From an uncultured Erysipelotrichaceae bacterium (lineage in GTDB: Bacteria; Bacillota_I; Bacilli_A; Erysipelotrichales; Erysipelotrichaceae), in contig CAKUTY010000002.1 of assembly GCA_934692455.1 (NCBI GenBank), positions 1-31,894 on the forward strand: DNA of 31,894 bases, read 5' to 3'. The position numbers and the translations under genes were made by a program. Numbering within the stretch: the first letter of the stretch is position 1; each line of letters opens with the position of its first letter. Shown one piece after another: positions 25,121 to 31,894 of the stretch. The notes beneath the pieces are model-generated. The model was not told the origin of the DNA, did no database searches, and was given only the letters and a program-made list of their open reading frames with translations.

Positions 25121-26547
25121 AAAATTTCTCCATTTGTTTCAATTACTTTTTTATACCAATAGAAGCTATCCTTCTTTATTCTCTTTAAATCACCGCTTCC
25201 ATCATTTTGTTTATTCACATATATCATGCCATATCTTTTCTTCATTTCACCAGTTGATGCTGAAACTAAGTCGATACAGCCCCATGAAGTATAACCCATT
25301 ACTGGAATGCCATCTTTATTTACCGCATCTAACATTGCCTTAATATGTTCTCTCATATAATCAATTCGATACTCATCATGAATAGAACCATCTTTTTCTA
25401 CAACATCATTAGCGCCTAATCCATTTTCTACAATGAACAGTGGTTTGTTGTAACGATCATATAAGATGTTTAAGGTAAGTCTTAAGCCAAGTGGATCAAT
25501 TTGCCAACCCCAGTCACTTGCCTTCAAGTAAGGATTAACTACTGCATTAATCACCGCATTACCTCTTGCATGATTCTTTAAGATTTCAGGATCATTTGAA
25601 ATACAACGACTACAATAATAACTAAAGCTGATAAAGTCCACTGTTCCCATTTTTAGAACTTCGCTGTCGCCATCTTCCATCTTAATATTGATGCCAGCCT
25701 TCTCCATTCTCTTAAGCGCCCATACAGGATAGCTGCCACGAGCTTGAACATCAATAAAGAAATAGTTATCACGATCTCTTTCCATTGCTGTATAAACATC
25801 ATCTGGTTTACAAGTATATGGATAGAATTGACCAGCTGCCAACATACAACCCACTTTAGCCTTAGGCGTCATTTCATGAGCCAACTTAACAGCCTTAGCA
25901 CTAGCAATTAGTTCATGATGAGCTGCTTGATATTTAACCAACTCTTCATCTTCACCTTCTTCAAAGACGATACCTGCTCCCATAAATGGCATATGAAGTA
26001 ACATATTGATTTCATTAAATGTTAACCAATACTTTACCTTATCACCATAATTCTTGAATAGAATCTCGCATAAGTGTAGAAACGCATCAATCATCCTACG
26101 ATCTTTCCAACCACCATACTTTTTAATCAAAGCGATCGGTGTATCAAAGTGACAAATAGTAACTAGTGGCTCAATGCCTGCCTTTAGGCACTCATCAAAT
26201 ACTTCATGATAGAACCTTAGTCCTTCTTCATTAGGTATTTCATCATCACCGTTTGGCAAGATACGTGTCCAAGCAATAGATAATCTATAACACTTAAAGC
26301 CCATTTCTGCAAACATTTTAATGTCTTCCTTAAAGTGATGATACATATCGATTGCCTTGTGAGATGGATAGATATGTTTATCATCACACTCTAGCATCCT
26401 CATTTGACCCTTAGCTACTTTCATTCGATCTTCGCCAAATGGTACAACGTCAACACTAGATAAGCCTCTGCCACCTTCGTTGTAGGCACCTTCACATTGG
26501 TTAGCTGCAGTTGCACCACCCCAAAGAAAGCCTTCTTGCATCTTCAT
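25117..26547 (-). CDS. 6-phospho-beta-glucosidase (GH1)
   Basis: Cleaves the phosphorylated sugar delivered by the adjacent PTS. 476 residues, normal for GH1. N-terminal FLWGGATAANQCEGAYNEGG, acid/base in LTFNEINM (Glu179) and nucleophile in FIVENGLGAND (Glu374). The KRYGMIYVNKQNDGSGDLKR stretch near the end corresponds to the phosphate-binding region of phospho-glucosidases. GGGAGG ribosome binding site 7 nt before the ATG. First gene of the operon with the PTS, overlapping it by 4 nt. Functionally equivalent to BglA/BglH. Confidence 0.94.
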   Translation of the reverse strand: MKMQEGFLWGGATAANQCEGAYNEGGRGLSSVDVVPFGEDRMKVAKGQMRMLECDDKHIYPSHKAIDMYHHFKEDIKMFAEMGFKCYRLSIAWTRILPNGDDEIPNEEGLRFYHEVFDECLKAGIEPLVTICHFDTPIALIKKYGGWKDRRMIDAFLHLCEILFKNYGDKVKYWLTFNEINMLLHMPFMGAGIVFEEGEDEELVKYQAAHHELIASAKAVKLAHEMTPKAKVGCMLAAGQFYPYTCKPDDVYTAMERDRDNYFFIDVQARGSYPVWALKRMEKAGINIKMEDGDSEVLKMGTVDFISFSYYCSRCISNDPEILKNHARGNAVINAVVNPYLKASDWGWQIDPLGLRLTLNILYDRYNKPLFIVENGLGANDVVEKDGSIHDEYRIDYMREHIKAMLDAVNKDGIPVMGYTSWGCIDLVSASTGEMKKRYGMIYVNKQNDGSGDLKRIKKDSFYWYKKVIETNGEIL

Positions 26548-26579
26548 TTTTAAACCTCCCGTTTATTTTTTACGCCTTC

Positions 26580-26608
26580 ATAATACCAACATGTTTAAAC
26601 AAGTGCAA
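26580..26608 (-). promoter_or_regulatory. Promoter of the beta-glucoside operon
   Basis: Minus strand: -35 TTGCAC (26603-26608) and -10 TATTAT (26580-26585) with a 17-bp spacer. The spacer is filled by operator 1, so a bound repressor would block polymerase directly. Confidence 0.8.
26588..26603. promoter_or_regulatory. GntR operator 1
   Basis: AACATGTTTAAACAAG, containing the palindrome GTTTAAAC. The same 16-mer occurs inverted at 26648-26663. Lies between the -35 and -10 of the bgl promoter. Confidence 0.75.
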
Positions 26609-26647
26609 GTACTTTTTTATTATTTTTGTAAGCCTTTGCATTTTTCT

Positions 26648-26663
26648 CTTGTTTAAACATGTT
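26648..26663. promoter_or_regulatory. GntR operator 2
   Basis: CTTGTTTAAACATGTT, an exact inverted copy of operator 1, with centres 60 bp apart. It lies just upstream of the gntR -35, so it could serve autoregulation or looping. Confidence 0.72.
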
Positions 26664-26667
26664 TTTA

Positions 26668-26696
26668 TTGAAATTCCACTTGTTATTTGATAATAT
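26668..26696 (+). promoter_or_regulatory. gntR promoter
   Basis: -35 TTGAAA (26668-26673), 17-bp spacer, -10 TAATAT (26691-26696), followed by an AGAGGTG ribosome binding site and the ATG at 26721. Confidence 0.6.
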
Positions 26697-26720
26697 AAAC
26701 TAATTAAAAGAGGTGTAAAT

Positions 26721-27464
26721 ATGCCAAAATCAAAGTATGAACAAATATATAAGTCATTAAAAAAGAGAATAGATTCAGGTGAATATAATGAAGGATCTTA
26801 TTTGCCTTCTGAGAATACTTTAATTCAAATATATGACTGTTCCAGGAATACAGTAAGAAGAGCAATTTCCCATTTAACCATGGAAGGCTATGTTCAACCT
26901 CATCATGGCAAGGGTGTTAGAATAATTCATTCTAGTAGTGATAAACAACCAAAATATGATTATCTTATTACTGATGCTGAAGGTGTTTATGCCACAGGTA
27001 AAAGATATGGCTTTAGCGTAAGAAATAAAGTTATAGCCTTTGAAGAATTAACGGTAGATGAACACTTAGCCCAAAAGACTGGTTTTCCAAAAGGTATACA
27101 AGTCTATTTGATTCAAAGAGTTAGATATATTGATGATGTCGCCAAGATGATTGATACTTCTTTATTAAGAAAAGATGTTGTTGGTCAGATGAATGAAAAG
27201 ATTGCGGAGAAATCATTATTCAATTATTATTCTAAAAATTTAGGAATGGAAATAGCTACTATTAAAAGAAAGATAACTATGGTAGAAGCTACTCCTCTTG
27301 ATGAAAAGTATCTTGAATTAGGAGACTTTAATTGTTTACCAATGATCACATCAAGAATCTATAATAACGAAGGAACTAAGTTTGAATTTAGTGAATCTCG
27401 TAATCGTCCTGATTTGTTTGTGTTTAATTCAATCACTTCAAGAGCACTTGCTCCAAAGAAATAA
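26721..27464 (+). CDS. GntR/HutC-family regulator (UTRA domain) of beta-glucoside use
   Basis: 247 residues. N-terminal winged helix (about 1-68) with SKYEQIYKSLKKRIDSGEY, LPSENTLIQIYDCSRNTVRRA and a GYVQPHHGKG wing. C-terminal UTRA effector domain (about 95-240). It resembles TreR and BglR regulators that bind phosphorylated sugars. Divergent placement next to the GH1-PTS operon and two matching palindromes in the intergenic region make local control likely. It has a standard promoter, ribosome binding site and terminator. The effector (probably a phospho-glucoside) is inference. Confidence 0.9.
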   Translation: MPKSKYEQIYKSLKKRIDSGEYNEGSYLPSENTLIQIYDCSRNTVRRAISHLTMEGYVQPHHGKGVRIIHSSSDKQPKYDYLITDAEGVYATGKRYGFSVRNKVIAFEELTVDEHLAQKTGFPKGIQVYLIQRVRYIDDVAKMIDTSLLRKDVVGQMNEKIAEKSLFNYYSKNLGMEIATIKRKITMVEATPLDEKYLELGDFNCLPMITSRIYNNEGTKFEFSESRNRPDLFVFNSITSRALAPKK

Positions 27465-27489
27465 GTTGGTACAAAAACCAACTTTTTTT
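27463..27489 (+). terminator. gntR terminator
   Basis: Eight-base-pair stem AAGTTGGT / ACCAACTT with an ACAAAA loop and a T7 run. It overlaps the last bases of the gntR stop codon. Confidence 0.9.
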
Positions 27490-27500
27490 AATTAAAGTTA

Positions 27501-27528
27501 TTGACTAGTAATGGCTATATGATATATT
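27501..27528 (+). promoter_or_regulatory. Promoter of the metal-export operon
   Basis: -35 TTGACT (27501-27506) and -10 TATATT (27523-27528) with a 16-bp spacer. The ArsR-type operator begins 2 bp after the -10, covering the likely transcription start. Confidence 0.7.
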
Positions 27529-27530
27529 AG

Positions 27531-27552
27531 TATATGAATGAATGTTCATATA
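27531..27552. promoter_or_regulatory. ArsR/SmtB-type operator
   Basis: Perfect 8-6-8 inverted repeat TATATGAA / TTCATATA. It resembles operators of CzrA- and CadC-like repressors (ATATGAA...TTCATAT). An ArsR protein is encoded as the last gene of this operon. Confidence 0.82.
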
Positions 27553-27573
27553 CTACATTGGAGGAAAAGAAAT

Positions 27574-27792
27574 ATGAAAAAGACTTATAAGATTGAAGTA
27601 GATTGTGCAAACTGTGCAAACAAAATGGAAGAAGCAGCCAAGAAGACTGCTGGCGTAAAGGATGCAGTAGTTAATTTCATGGCATTAAAGATGATCGTGG
27701 AATTTGAAGATGGTGCTGATGTTAAGGAAACAATGGCAGCTGTTCTTAAAAACTGTAAGGCTGTAGAAGACGATTGCGAGATTTATTTATAA
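27574..27792 (+). CDS. Free-standing HMA metal-binding protein
   Basis: 72 residues forming one heavy-metal-associated domain. Metal motif DCANCANKM with Cys11 and Cys14; extra cysteines in KNCKAVEDDCEIYL near the C-terminus. It likely passes a soft or divalent metal to the P-type ATPase encoded 1 nt downstream, which lacks its own HMA domain. The start at 27574 is chosen for its GGAGG ribosome binding site. The open frame reaches back to 27538, but that falls within the operator. Confidence 0.9.
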   Translation: MKKTYKIEVDCANCANKMEEAAKKTAGVKDAVVNFMALKMIVEFEDGADVKETMAAVLKNCKAVEDDCEIYL

Positions 27793-27793
27793 G

Positions 27794-29665
27794 ATGACCA
27801 AGAAACAAAAGAAAAATCTATATAGGATAATTAGTGCTCTAGTCTTCTATGTTGCATTAAGAATTATTAATATAGAGAATCCTTATTTAGATTTCTTTCT
27901 ATATTTAATTCCATATCTAATAGTTGGCTATGATGTATTAAAAGGTGCACTACATGGTATCCTAAACAAACAAGTATTTGACGAAAACTTCTTGATGGCA
28001 GTAGCTACTGTAGGTGCCATTGGCCTAGGTGAATATCCTGAGGCTGTTGCCGTTATGTTGTTCTATCAAATCGGTGAACTTTTCCAAAGCTATGCCGTCG
28101 GAAAGTCACGTAAGAATATCTCAAATTTAATGGATATTAGACCTGACTATGCCAATATCGAAAAAGATGGAGAACTTGTTAAAGTTGATCCTGATGAAGT
28201 GGCAATTGGCGATATTATTACAGTTGTAGTTGGTGAAAAGATTCCCTTGGATGGTATTGTAGTTGAAGGTACTTCTTCACTTAATACTAGTGCCCTAACA
28301 GGTGAATCAAAGCCTAGAAGTGTAAAAGTTAATGATGAGGTTATTTCAGGCTGTATCAACATGGAATCACCTTTAAAGATTAAGACTACTAAGGACTTTG
28401 GTGAATCAACTGTATCTAAGATTCTAGATTTAGTTGAAAATGCCACAAGCGCTAAGTCAAAGTCAGAAAACTTTATCACAAAGTTTGCCCATTACTATAC
28501 ACCTATTGTATGTTATAGTGCTTTGACTGTTGCGATATTGCCACCTCTTGTGAATGGACTTATCTTAGGCAATGGTTATAATTGGTCAACATGGTTAATA
28601 AGAGCTCTTACTTTCCTTGTTGTATCATGTCCTTGTGCCATTGTCATCTCTATCCCATTGTCTTTCTTTGGAGGTATTGGTGGTGCTAGTTCCCAAGGTG
28701 TACTTGTAAAAGGTTCTAACTATCTTGAACAATTATCTAAGGTTAAGATTGTAGCCTTTGATAAGACAGGAACGATGACTAAGGGCATCTTTGAAGTAAC
28801 TACTATTCACAACAATGAATTTAGTGAGGAAGAATTACTTGATTATGCAGCCCATGGTGAAATCTTTACTACCCACCCTATTGGTAAATCTATCATTAAG
28901 GAATTTGGTAAGCCTCTTGATAAGACAAGAGTTAAGTCAGTAAAAGAAATTCCTGGTAAGGGTATTAAGGCTATTATTGATGATAAAACGGTTCTTATTG
29001 GCAATGAGAAGCTAATGAGTGAATATGGTGTTTCTATCATTGAATGCCATGATGAGGGAACCATAGTTCACTTAGCGTTAGATAACCATTATAAGGGTCA
29101 TATCCATATTGGTGATGTGATTAAGCCAACAAGTGAAAAAGCGATTTCTGAATTAAAGAAAATTGGCATCAGATTAACAGTAATGTTGACAGGTGATGAA
29201 AAACATGTGGGTGAAAATGTTGCCAAGAAATTAAATATCGATAGAGTTTATAGTGAACTTTTACCTCAAGATAAGGTATCTAAGGTTGAAGAACTATTAA
29301 AAGATAAAAAAGAAGATGAAGTATTAGCCTTTGTGGGTGATGGTATCAATGATGCCCCAGTATTAAGCTTAGCTGACATTGGCATTGCGATGGGTGCCTT
29401 AGGTAGTGATGCCGCAATTGAAGCAGCTGATGTTGTCTTAATGGACGATGATCCTTTAAAGATTGCTAAGGCTATCAAGATTGCCAAGAAATGCATGAGA
29501 ATTGTCTATGAAAACATCTTCTTTGCGATTGGTATAAAGGTAGCATGTTTAATCCTAACCGCAATTGGTATTACCAATATGTGGATCGCAATCTTTGCAG
29601 ATGTAGGTGTAATGGTAATTTGTGTGCTTAATGCGATAAGAGCGTTAAATGTTAAAAGACTATGA
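27794..29665 (+). CDS. P1B-type heavy-metal exporting ATPase (CadA/ZntA-like)
   Basis: 623 residues, membrane protein. Motifs: actuator TGES (169-172), ion-binding SCPCAIV (CPC 279-281), phosphorylation site DKTGT (323-327), P1B-specific HP (361-362) and hinge GDGIND (515-520). A late Asp in FADVGVM (Asp603) matches the Zn/Cd/Pb transport residue of ZntA. CPC with that Asp points to Zn2+/Cd2+/Pb2+ export. There is no N-terminal HMA domain; the separate 72-residue protein upstream supplies it. Second gene of HMA - ATPase - ArsR; the stop overlaps the arsR start by 4 nt. Confidence 0.95.
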   Translation: MTKKQKKNLYRIISALVFYVALRIINIENPYLDFFLYLIPYLIVGYDVLKGALHGILNKQVFDENFLMAVATVGAIGLGEYPEAVAVMLFYQIGELFQSYAVGKSRKNISNLMDIRPDYANIEKDGELVKVDPDEVAIGDIITVVVGEKIPLDGIVVEGTSSLNTSALTGESKPRSVKVNDEVISGCINMESPLKIKTTKDFGESTVSKILDLVENATSAKSKSENFITKFAHYYTPIVCYSALTVAILPPLVNGLILGNGYNWSTWLIRALTFLVVSCPCAIVISIPLSFFGGIGGASSQGVLVKGSNYLEQLSKVKIVAFDKTGTMTKGIFEVTTIHNNEFSEEELLDYAAHGEIFTTHPIGKSIIKEFGKPLDKTRVKSVKEIPGKGIKAIIDDKTVLIGNEKLMSEYGVSIIECHDEGTIVHLALDNHYKGHIHIGDVIKPTSEKAISELKKIGIRLTVMLTGDEKHVGENVAKKLNIDRVYSELLPQDKVSKVEELLKDKKEDEVLAFVGDGINDAPVLSLADIGIAMGALGSDAAIEAADVVLMDDDPLKIAKAIKIAKKCMRIVYENIFFAIGIKVACLILTAIGITNMWIAIFADVGVMVICVLNAIRALNVKRL

Positions 29666-29946
29666 TTAGTGAAGATAATATTTATAACTTAGCTGAATTA
29701 TTCAAGGTATTTGGTGATTCAACAAGAATTAGAATCTTGTTGTTACTTCAAGAAAAAGAAGCCAGTGTTAATGAAATAGCTAATGAACTAAATATGAACC
29801 AATCAGCTATTTCTCATCAATTAAAAAATCTTAAGCAATCAAAATTAATCAAAAATAGACGTGAAGGTCAAACAATCTATTATTCTTTAGATGACGACCA
29901 TGTCTATAAAATAATCGAAATGGGACTTGCCCATGTAGAAGAATAA
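29662..29946 (+). CDS. ArsR/SmtB-family metal-sensing repressor
   Basis: 94 residues. Winged helix with recognition helix NQSAISHQLKNLKQSKLI (46-63) and GQTIYYSL (69-76). Aligned to CzrA, the alpha-5 metal site is Asp78, His80 and His91, with Glu94 (the final residue) in place of the fourth ligand His. There is no alpha-3 CxC site, so Zn-type sensing is more likely than Cd/Pb or As sensing. It probably represses its own operon at the 8-6-8 operator. ATGA overlap with the ATPase gene. Confidence 0.92.
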   Translation: MISEDNIYNLAELFKVFGDSTRIRILLLLQEKEASVNEIANELNMNQSAISHQLKNLKQSKLIKNRREGQTIYYSLDDDHVYKIIEMGLAHVEE

Positions 29947-29958
29947 GCATCCACGATA

Positions 29959-29964
29959 TAGAAT
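29959..29964 (+). promoter_or_regulatory. ruvX -10 element, leaderless arrangement
   Basis: TAGAAT followed by exactly 6 nt (AGATAT) and the ATG at 29971. No Shine-Dalgarno sequence. Confidence 0.45.
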
Positions 29965-29970
29965 AGATAT

Positions 29971-30399
29971 ATGAAATATATTGGATTAGATTTAGGAAGT
30001 GTTACCTGTGGCATTTCCAAAAGCGATACAGGCGTTATTGCCCAAGCTGTCAAAACCATTCGTTTTAAACCGGATGACTATGACGAATGTTTTGATAAGT
30101 TATTAGACTTCTTTGAGAAAGAATATACACCAGACTTAATTGTAGTAGGCTATCCCCTATTAGAAAACGATGATGTGGGTCCTAAAGCTCAATTATGTGC
30201 TGATTTTGCCAGAGTCTTAGAAGAAGAAACTGGCATTAAGTGTGTTCTTCAAGATGAAAGAAACACTACTAAAGATTCTCATGAATTCTTAATCAATAAC
30301 TTCGATATGTCCCGTAAAAAAAGAAAGAAGATTATTGACCAGCAAGCAGCTGTACGTATCTTACAGTATTGGCTTGATGCGAATAGAAATAAACAATAA
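29971..30399 (+). CDS. ruvX: YqgF/RuvX family RNase H-fold nuclease
   Basis: 142 residues. RNase H-like fold with LDLGSVTCGIS (6-16; catalytic Asp7), VVGYPLLENDDVGPKAQ, LQDERNTT (DER motif) and the C-terminal IIDQQAAVRILQYWL with the conserved Asp. Proteins of this family act in pre-16S rRNA maturation and were originally proposed as Holliday junction resolvases. Here it is a single gene between the arsR gene and a terminator, not next to alaS as in many Bacillota. No ribosome binding site. Confidence 0.92.
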   Translation: MKYIGLDLGSVTCGISKSDTGVIAQAVKTIRFKPDDYDECFDKLLDFFEKEYTPDLIVVGYPLLENDDVGPKAQLCADFARVLEEETGIKCVLQDERNTTKDSHEFLINNFDMSRKKRKKIIDQQAAVRILQYWLDANRNKQ

Positions 30400-30404
30400 G
30401 TAAT

Positions 30405-30434
30405 AATAATGGTGAGCACATGCTCGCCATTATT
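30405..30434. terminator. Bidirectional terminator
   Basis: Thirteen-base-pair stem AATAATGGTGAGC / GCTCGCCATTATT with one G-U pair and a 4-nt loop. Lies between convergent ruvX and the lipoprotein gene; the T run is short on both strands. Confidence 0.75.
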
Positions 30435-31177
30435 TAATAATTCATTGATCTAAATTTATTTTCAATACCTCCATTATCTTCAACAACCTTCAACATTAGA
30501 TTCTGTATCCAAATATAATCATCATCGTTTATACAGTAAGAGCCAACGCATCCAGTATCATGCAACATCACAAGTTTGTCATCAATATTATTTCTTTCTA
30601 CAACAAGATAATCCTTATCTATTTGTTTTAAAAGGATATTTGAACCATCATTAAAGGTAACTTCTACACATTTATAAGCATTTAGAATAGGATCATCGCT
30701 AAATTCTTCAACACTCTCAACATCCAAAGAAAGATAGTCCAAAAAATCATCTATCGTAAAAATATTTCCATCCTTAAAATAATCTAATTTATCTTTCTTT
30801 ATCTTTGAATTTTTTAAACATTCAATGATTCTCTTATCAGTATTTTTACTTAATAATAAGTTATCAAATACATAGTATTCATCATATAAGTTGATACTGC
30901 CATCCTTATCTTTAAACAGTAAATTTAAAGGATAAGCCTTCAAACTATATTTAATATTATTCAAGACAATTAACTCATATTCATTATCGCCAATTGTATA
31001 TATATAAAAGTTATCTTTGCTTTTCATTGAATCGACCACAAAACCATGATAATGAAGATAGGTATAATAATCACTATAATCAAAATACTCTCCTGTATAT
31101 TCTTCTAAGACAGTTTTGTTGGAGCATGAAACTAAGCAGATTGCTAAAGTAATTATTAAAATTAAATATTTTTTCAT
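30434..31177 (-). CDS. Lipoprotein of unknown function
   Basis: 247 residues. Signal peptide with lipobox LVSC (Cys18). The rest is hydrophilic, Asp- and Tyr-rich, probably beta-rich; no conserved family recognised. A paired-cysteine segment, DTGCVGSYCIND, occurs near residue 215. It starts 3 nt after the stop of the C39-like peptidase gene without a ribosome binding site, so it is likely co-translated and may work with that secreted peptidase (inference). Terminates at the shared hairpin. Confidence 0.8.
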   Translation of the reverse strand: MKKYLILIITLAICLVSCSNKTVLEEYTGEYFDYSDYYTYLHYHGFVVDSMKSKDNFYIYTIGDNEYELIVLNNIKYSLKAYPLNLLFKDKDGSINLYDEYYVFDNLLLSKNTDKRIIECLKNSKIKKDKLDYFKDGNIFTIDDFLDYLSLDVESVEEFSDDPILNAYKCVEVTFNDGSNILLKQIDKDYLVVERNNIDDKLVMLHDTGCVGSYCINDDDYIWIQNLMLKVVEDNGGIENKFRSMNY

Positions 31178-31180
31178 AAA

Positions 31181-31861
31181 TTATTTAAAAACATGATAAT
31201 ATCTTAATTTCCAACCCGAATCTTCAGAGTCTTTTAAGGTCTTAAAATCAGTAGAATCAGGATCATTTATATAAATTGTACCATTCGAATCGTAACCATA
31301 AACAACCATAAAATGAGCATCATTATTCGAATTATTAACTTGTATAATTATCGGATTACCATTATTTAAATAAGGTTTAAAAGTAGACAATGCATTTGAA
31401 CTACTATCATAACCATGTGCAACTCTAGAGAAACCCAAATTCTTTGGAATTTGTTCCCAATTCATAGGGCAAACAACATAATTATTATTAATATATGAAG
31501 GCTTTACACTTTTTATTTTGATAAAATTATAAACCATAGTCATAGAAACAAGTGCACATCCACTTGATTTTATAGTTGTACCAGGGCAACCATTAAGTGG
31601 ATCGTTCGCCCATCTAGAATCAGTTTGAGTTAATCTTAAAATACTCAATTTAGTAGAGGCTCTTGCTGATGCTAAAGATTTAGAGTTTATAAAAAGTTCC
31701 ATTTCATATTCTGGATCAATCCAAAAATCCTCCTCATCTGCCACATATAGCATCGGCTTAGTATCGCGACCATCGTCTGTAGTTTCTTCACAAGCCATAA
31801 CAGTTGTTGGCTGTATAACTAAGAAAAAGCCAACAAGCATAATAAATAATTTTTTAATCAT
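31181..31861 (-). CDS. Secreted C39-like (papain-fold) cysteine peptidase domain protein
   Basis: 226 residues. The signal peptide ends near VMAC (Cys24), so either a signal peptidase I site at VMA or an atypical lipobox. The catalytic domain follows a short linker: LTQTDSRWA (Gln79 oxyanion), SSGCALVSM (Cys102), AHFMVVYGYDS (His183) and YINDPDS (Asp200 region). It matches the Peptidase_C39_2 family; substrate unknown, likely peptide or cell-wall linked. Start at 31861 is chosen for its AAGGAG ribosome binding site 6 nt upstream; the frame extends to a TTG at 31882 that lies within the leader. Pairs with the downstream lipoprotein. Confidence 0.87.
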   Translation of the reverse strand: MIKKLFIMLVGFFLVIQPTTVMACEETTDDGRDTKPMLYVADEEDFWIDPEYEMELFINSKSLASARASTKLSILRLTQTDSRWANDPLNGCPGTTIKSSGCALVSMTMVYNFIKIKSVKPSYINNNYVVCPMNWEQIPKNLGFSRVAHGYDSSSNALSTFKPYLNNGNPIIIQVNNSNNDAHFMVVYGYDSNGTIYINDPDSTDFKTLKDSEDSGWKLRYYHVFK

Positions 31862-31894
31862 CGTACACTCCTTTTTATTCAATGTTGCAATATC

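Noticed and set aside
28147..29496. Open frames antisense to the metal ATPase gene (for example 28147-28479 and 29266-29496)
   Set aside because: They mirror the codon pattern of the strongly conserved ATPase frame and have no ribosome binding site or domain.
1..31894. Mollicutes-type genetic code (TGA as Trp)
   Set aside because: TGA ends several genes at exact ATGA overlaps (15174-15176, 15827-15829, 25117-25119, 29663-29665), and Trp is written TGG.
1..31894. CRISPR array or phage
   Set aside because: No regularly spaced 25-40 nt direct repeats and no structural phage, integrase or cas genes; the only short repeats are the 11-mers inside genes.

Overview
This is an AT-rich stretch of a low-GC Bacillota chromosome. 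PolC-type replicative polymerase, a BglF-type PTS, PcrA with a C-terminal SH3/Tudor-like tail, a czr/cad-type metal operon and many small GNAT enzymes all fit. The flavour suggests Erysipelotrichia or a relative, but that assignment is inference. TGA is used as a stop in several genes, so the code is the standard bacterial one and not the Mollicutes code.

Layout. 1-8005 (minus strand): 5' part of an NADP glutamate dehydrogenase gene behind a good promoter with a palindromic operator, then the tightly overlapped operon recG-rnc-polC ending in a hairpin terminator. 8098-10261: an accessory islet with a free-standing zinc-ribbon/nuclease/NUMOD protein and two decayed, oppositely oriented transposase tails, bounded by a tRNA-Leu(CAA) gene. 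10377-14258 (minus): GNAT - pcrA - GNAT - small membrane protein. 14313-16881 (plus): rRNA-type methyltransferase, RluA-type pseudouridine synthase and a VanY-fold protein that has lost its zinc ligands. 16910-18966 (minus): patatin phospholipase and a thioredoxin-fold lipoprotein. 19014-23112: rhomboid protease, a small orphan gene, a GNAT, a GH2 glycosidase and a Mbeg1-like lipase. 23153-27464: beta-glucoside module (GH1 phospho-glucosidase, PTS EIIBCA, divergent GntR regulator with two inverted operator copies). 27501-29946: metal-export operon (HMA metallochaperone, P1B ATPase, ArsR sensor) behind an ArsR-type operator. 29971 to the end: ruvX, then on the minus strand a secreted C39-like cysteine peptidase and a lipoprotein.

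Two signals run across the window and are not explained by the gene list. First, eight genes that begin a transcription unit have no Shine-Dalgarno sequence but carry a TANAAT -10 hexamer exactly 6 nt before the ATG (a ninth has 7 nt). This predicts routine leaderless mRNAs, while other genes, including the sugar and metal operons, use normal SD leaders. Second, a GC-rich 11-mer (GATTCGAGCCC / GGGCTCGAATC) occurs in two or three copies inside three unrelated coding genes. The copies are spaced by multiples of 3 where they are in tandem, sit in linkers or loops, lie in both orientations and are read in more than one frame. They look like tiny dispersed elements that insert into genes without breaking the frame.
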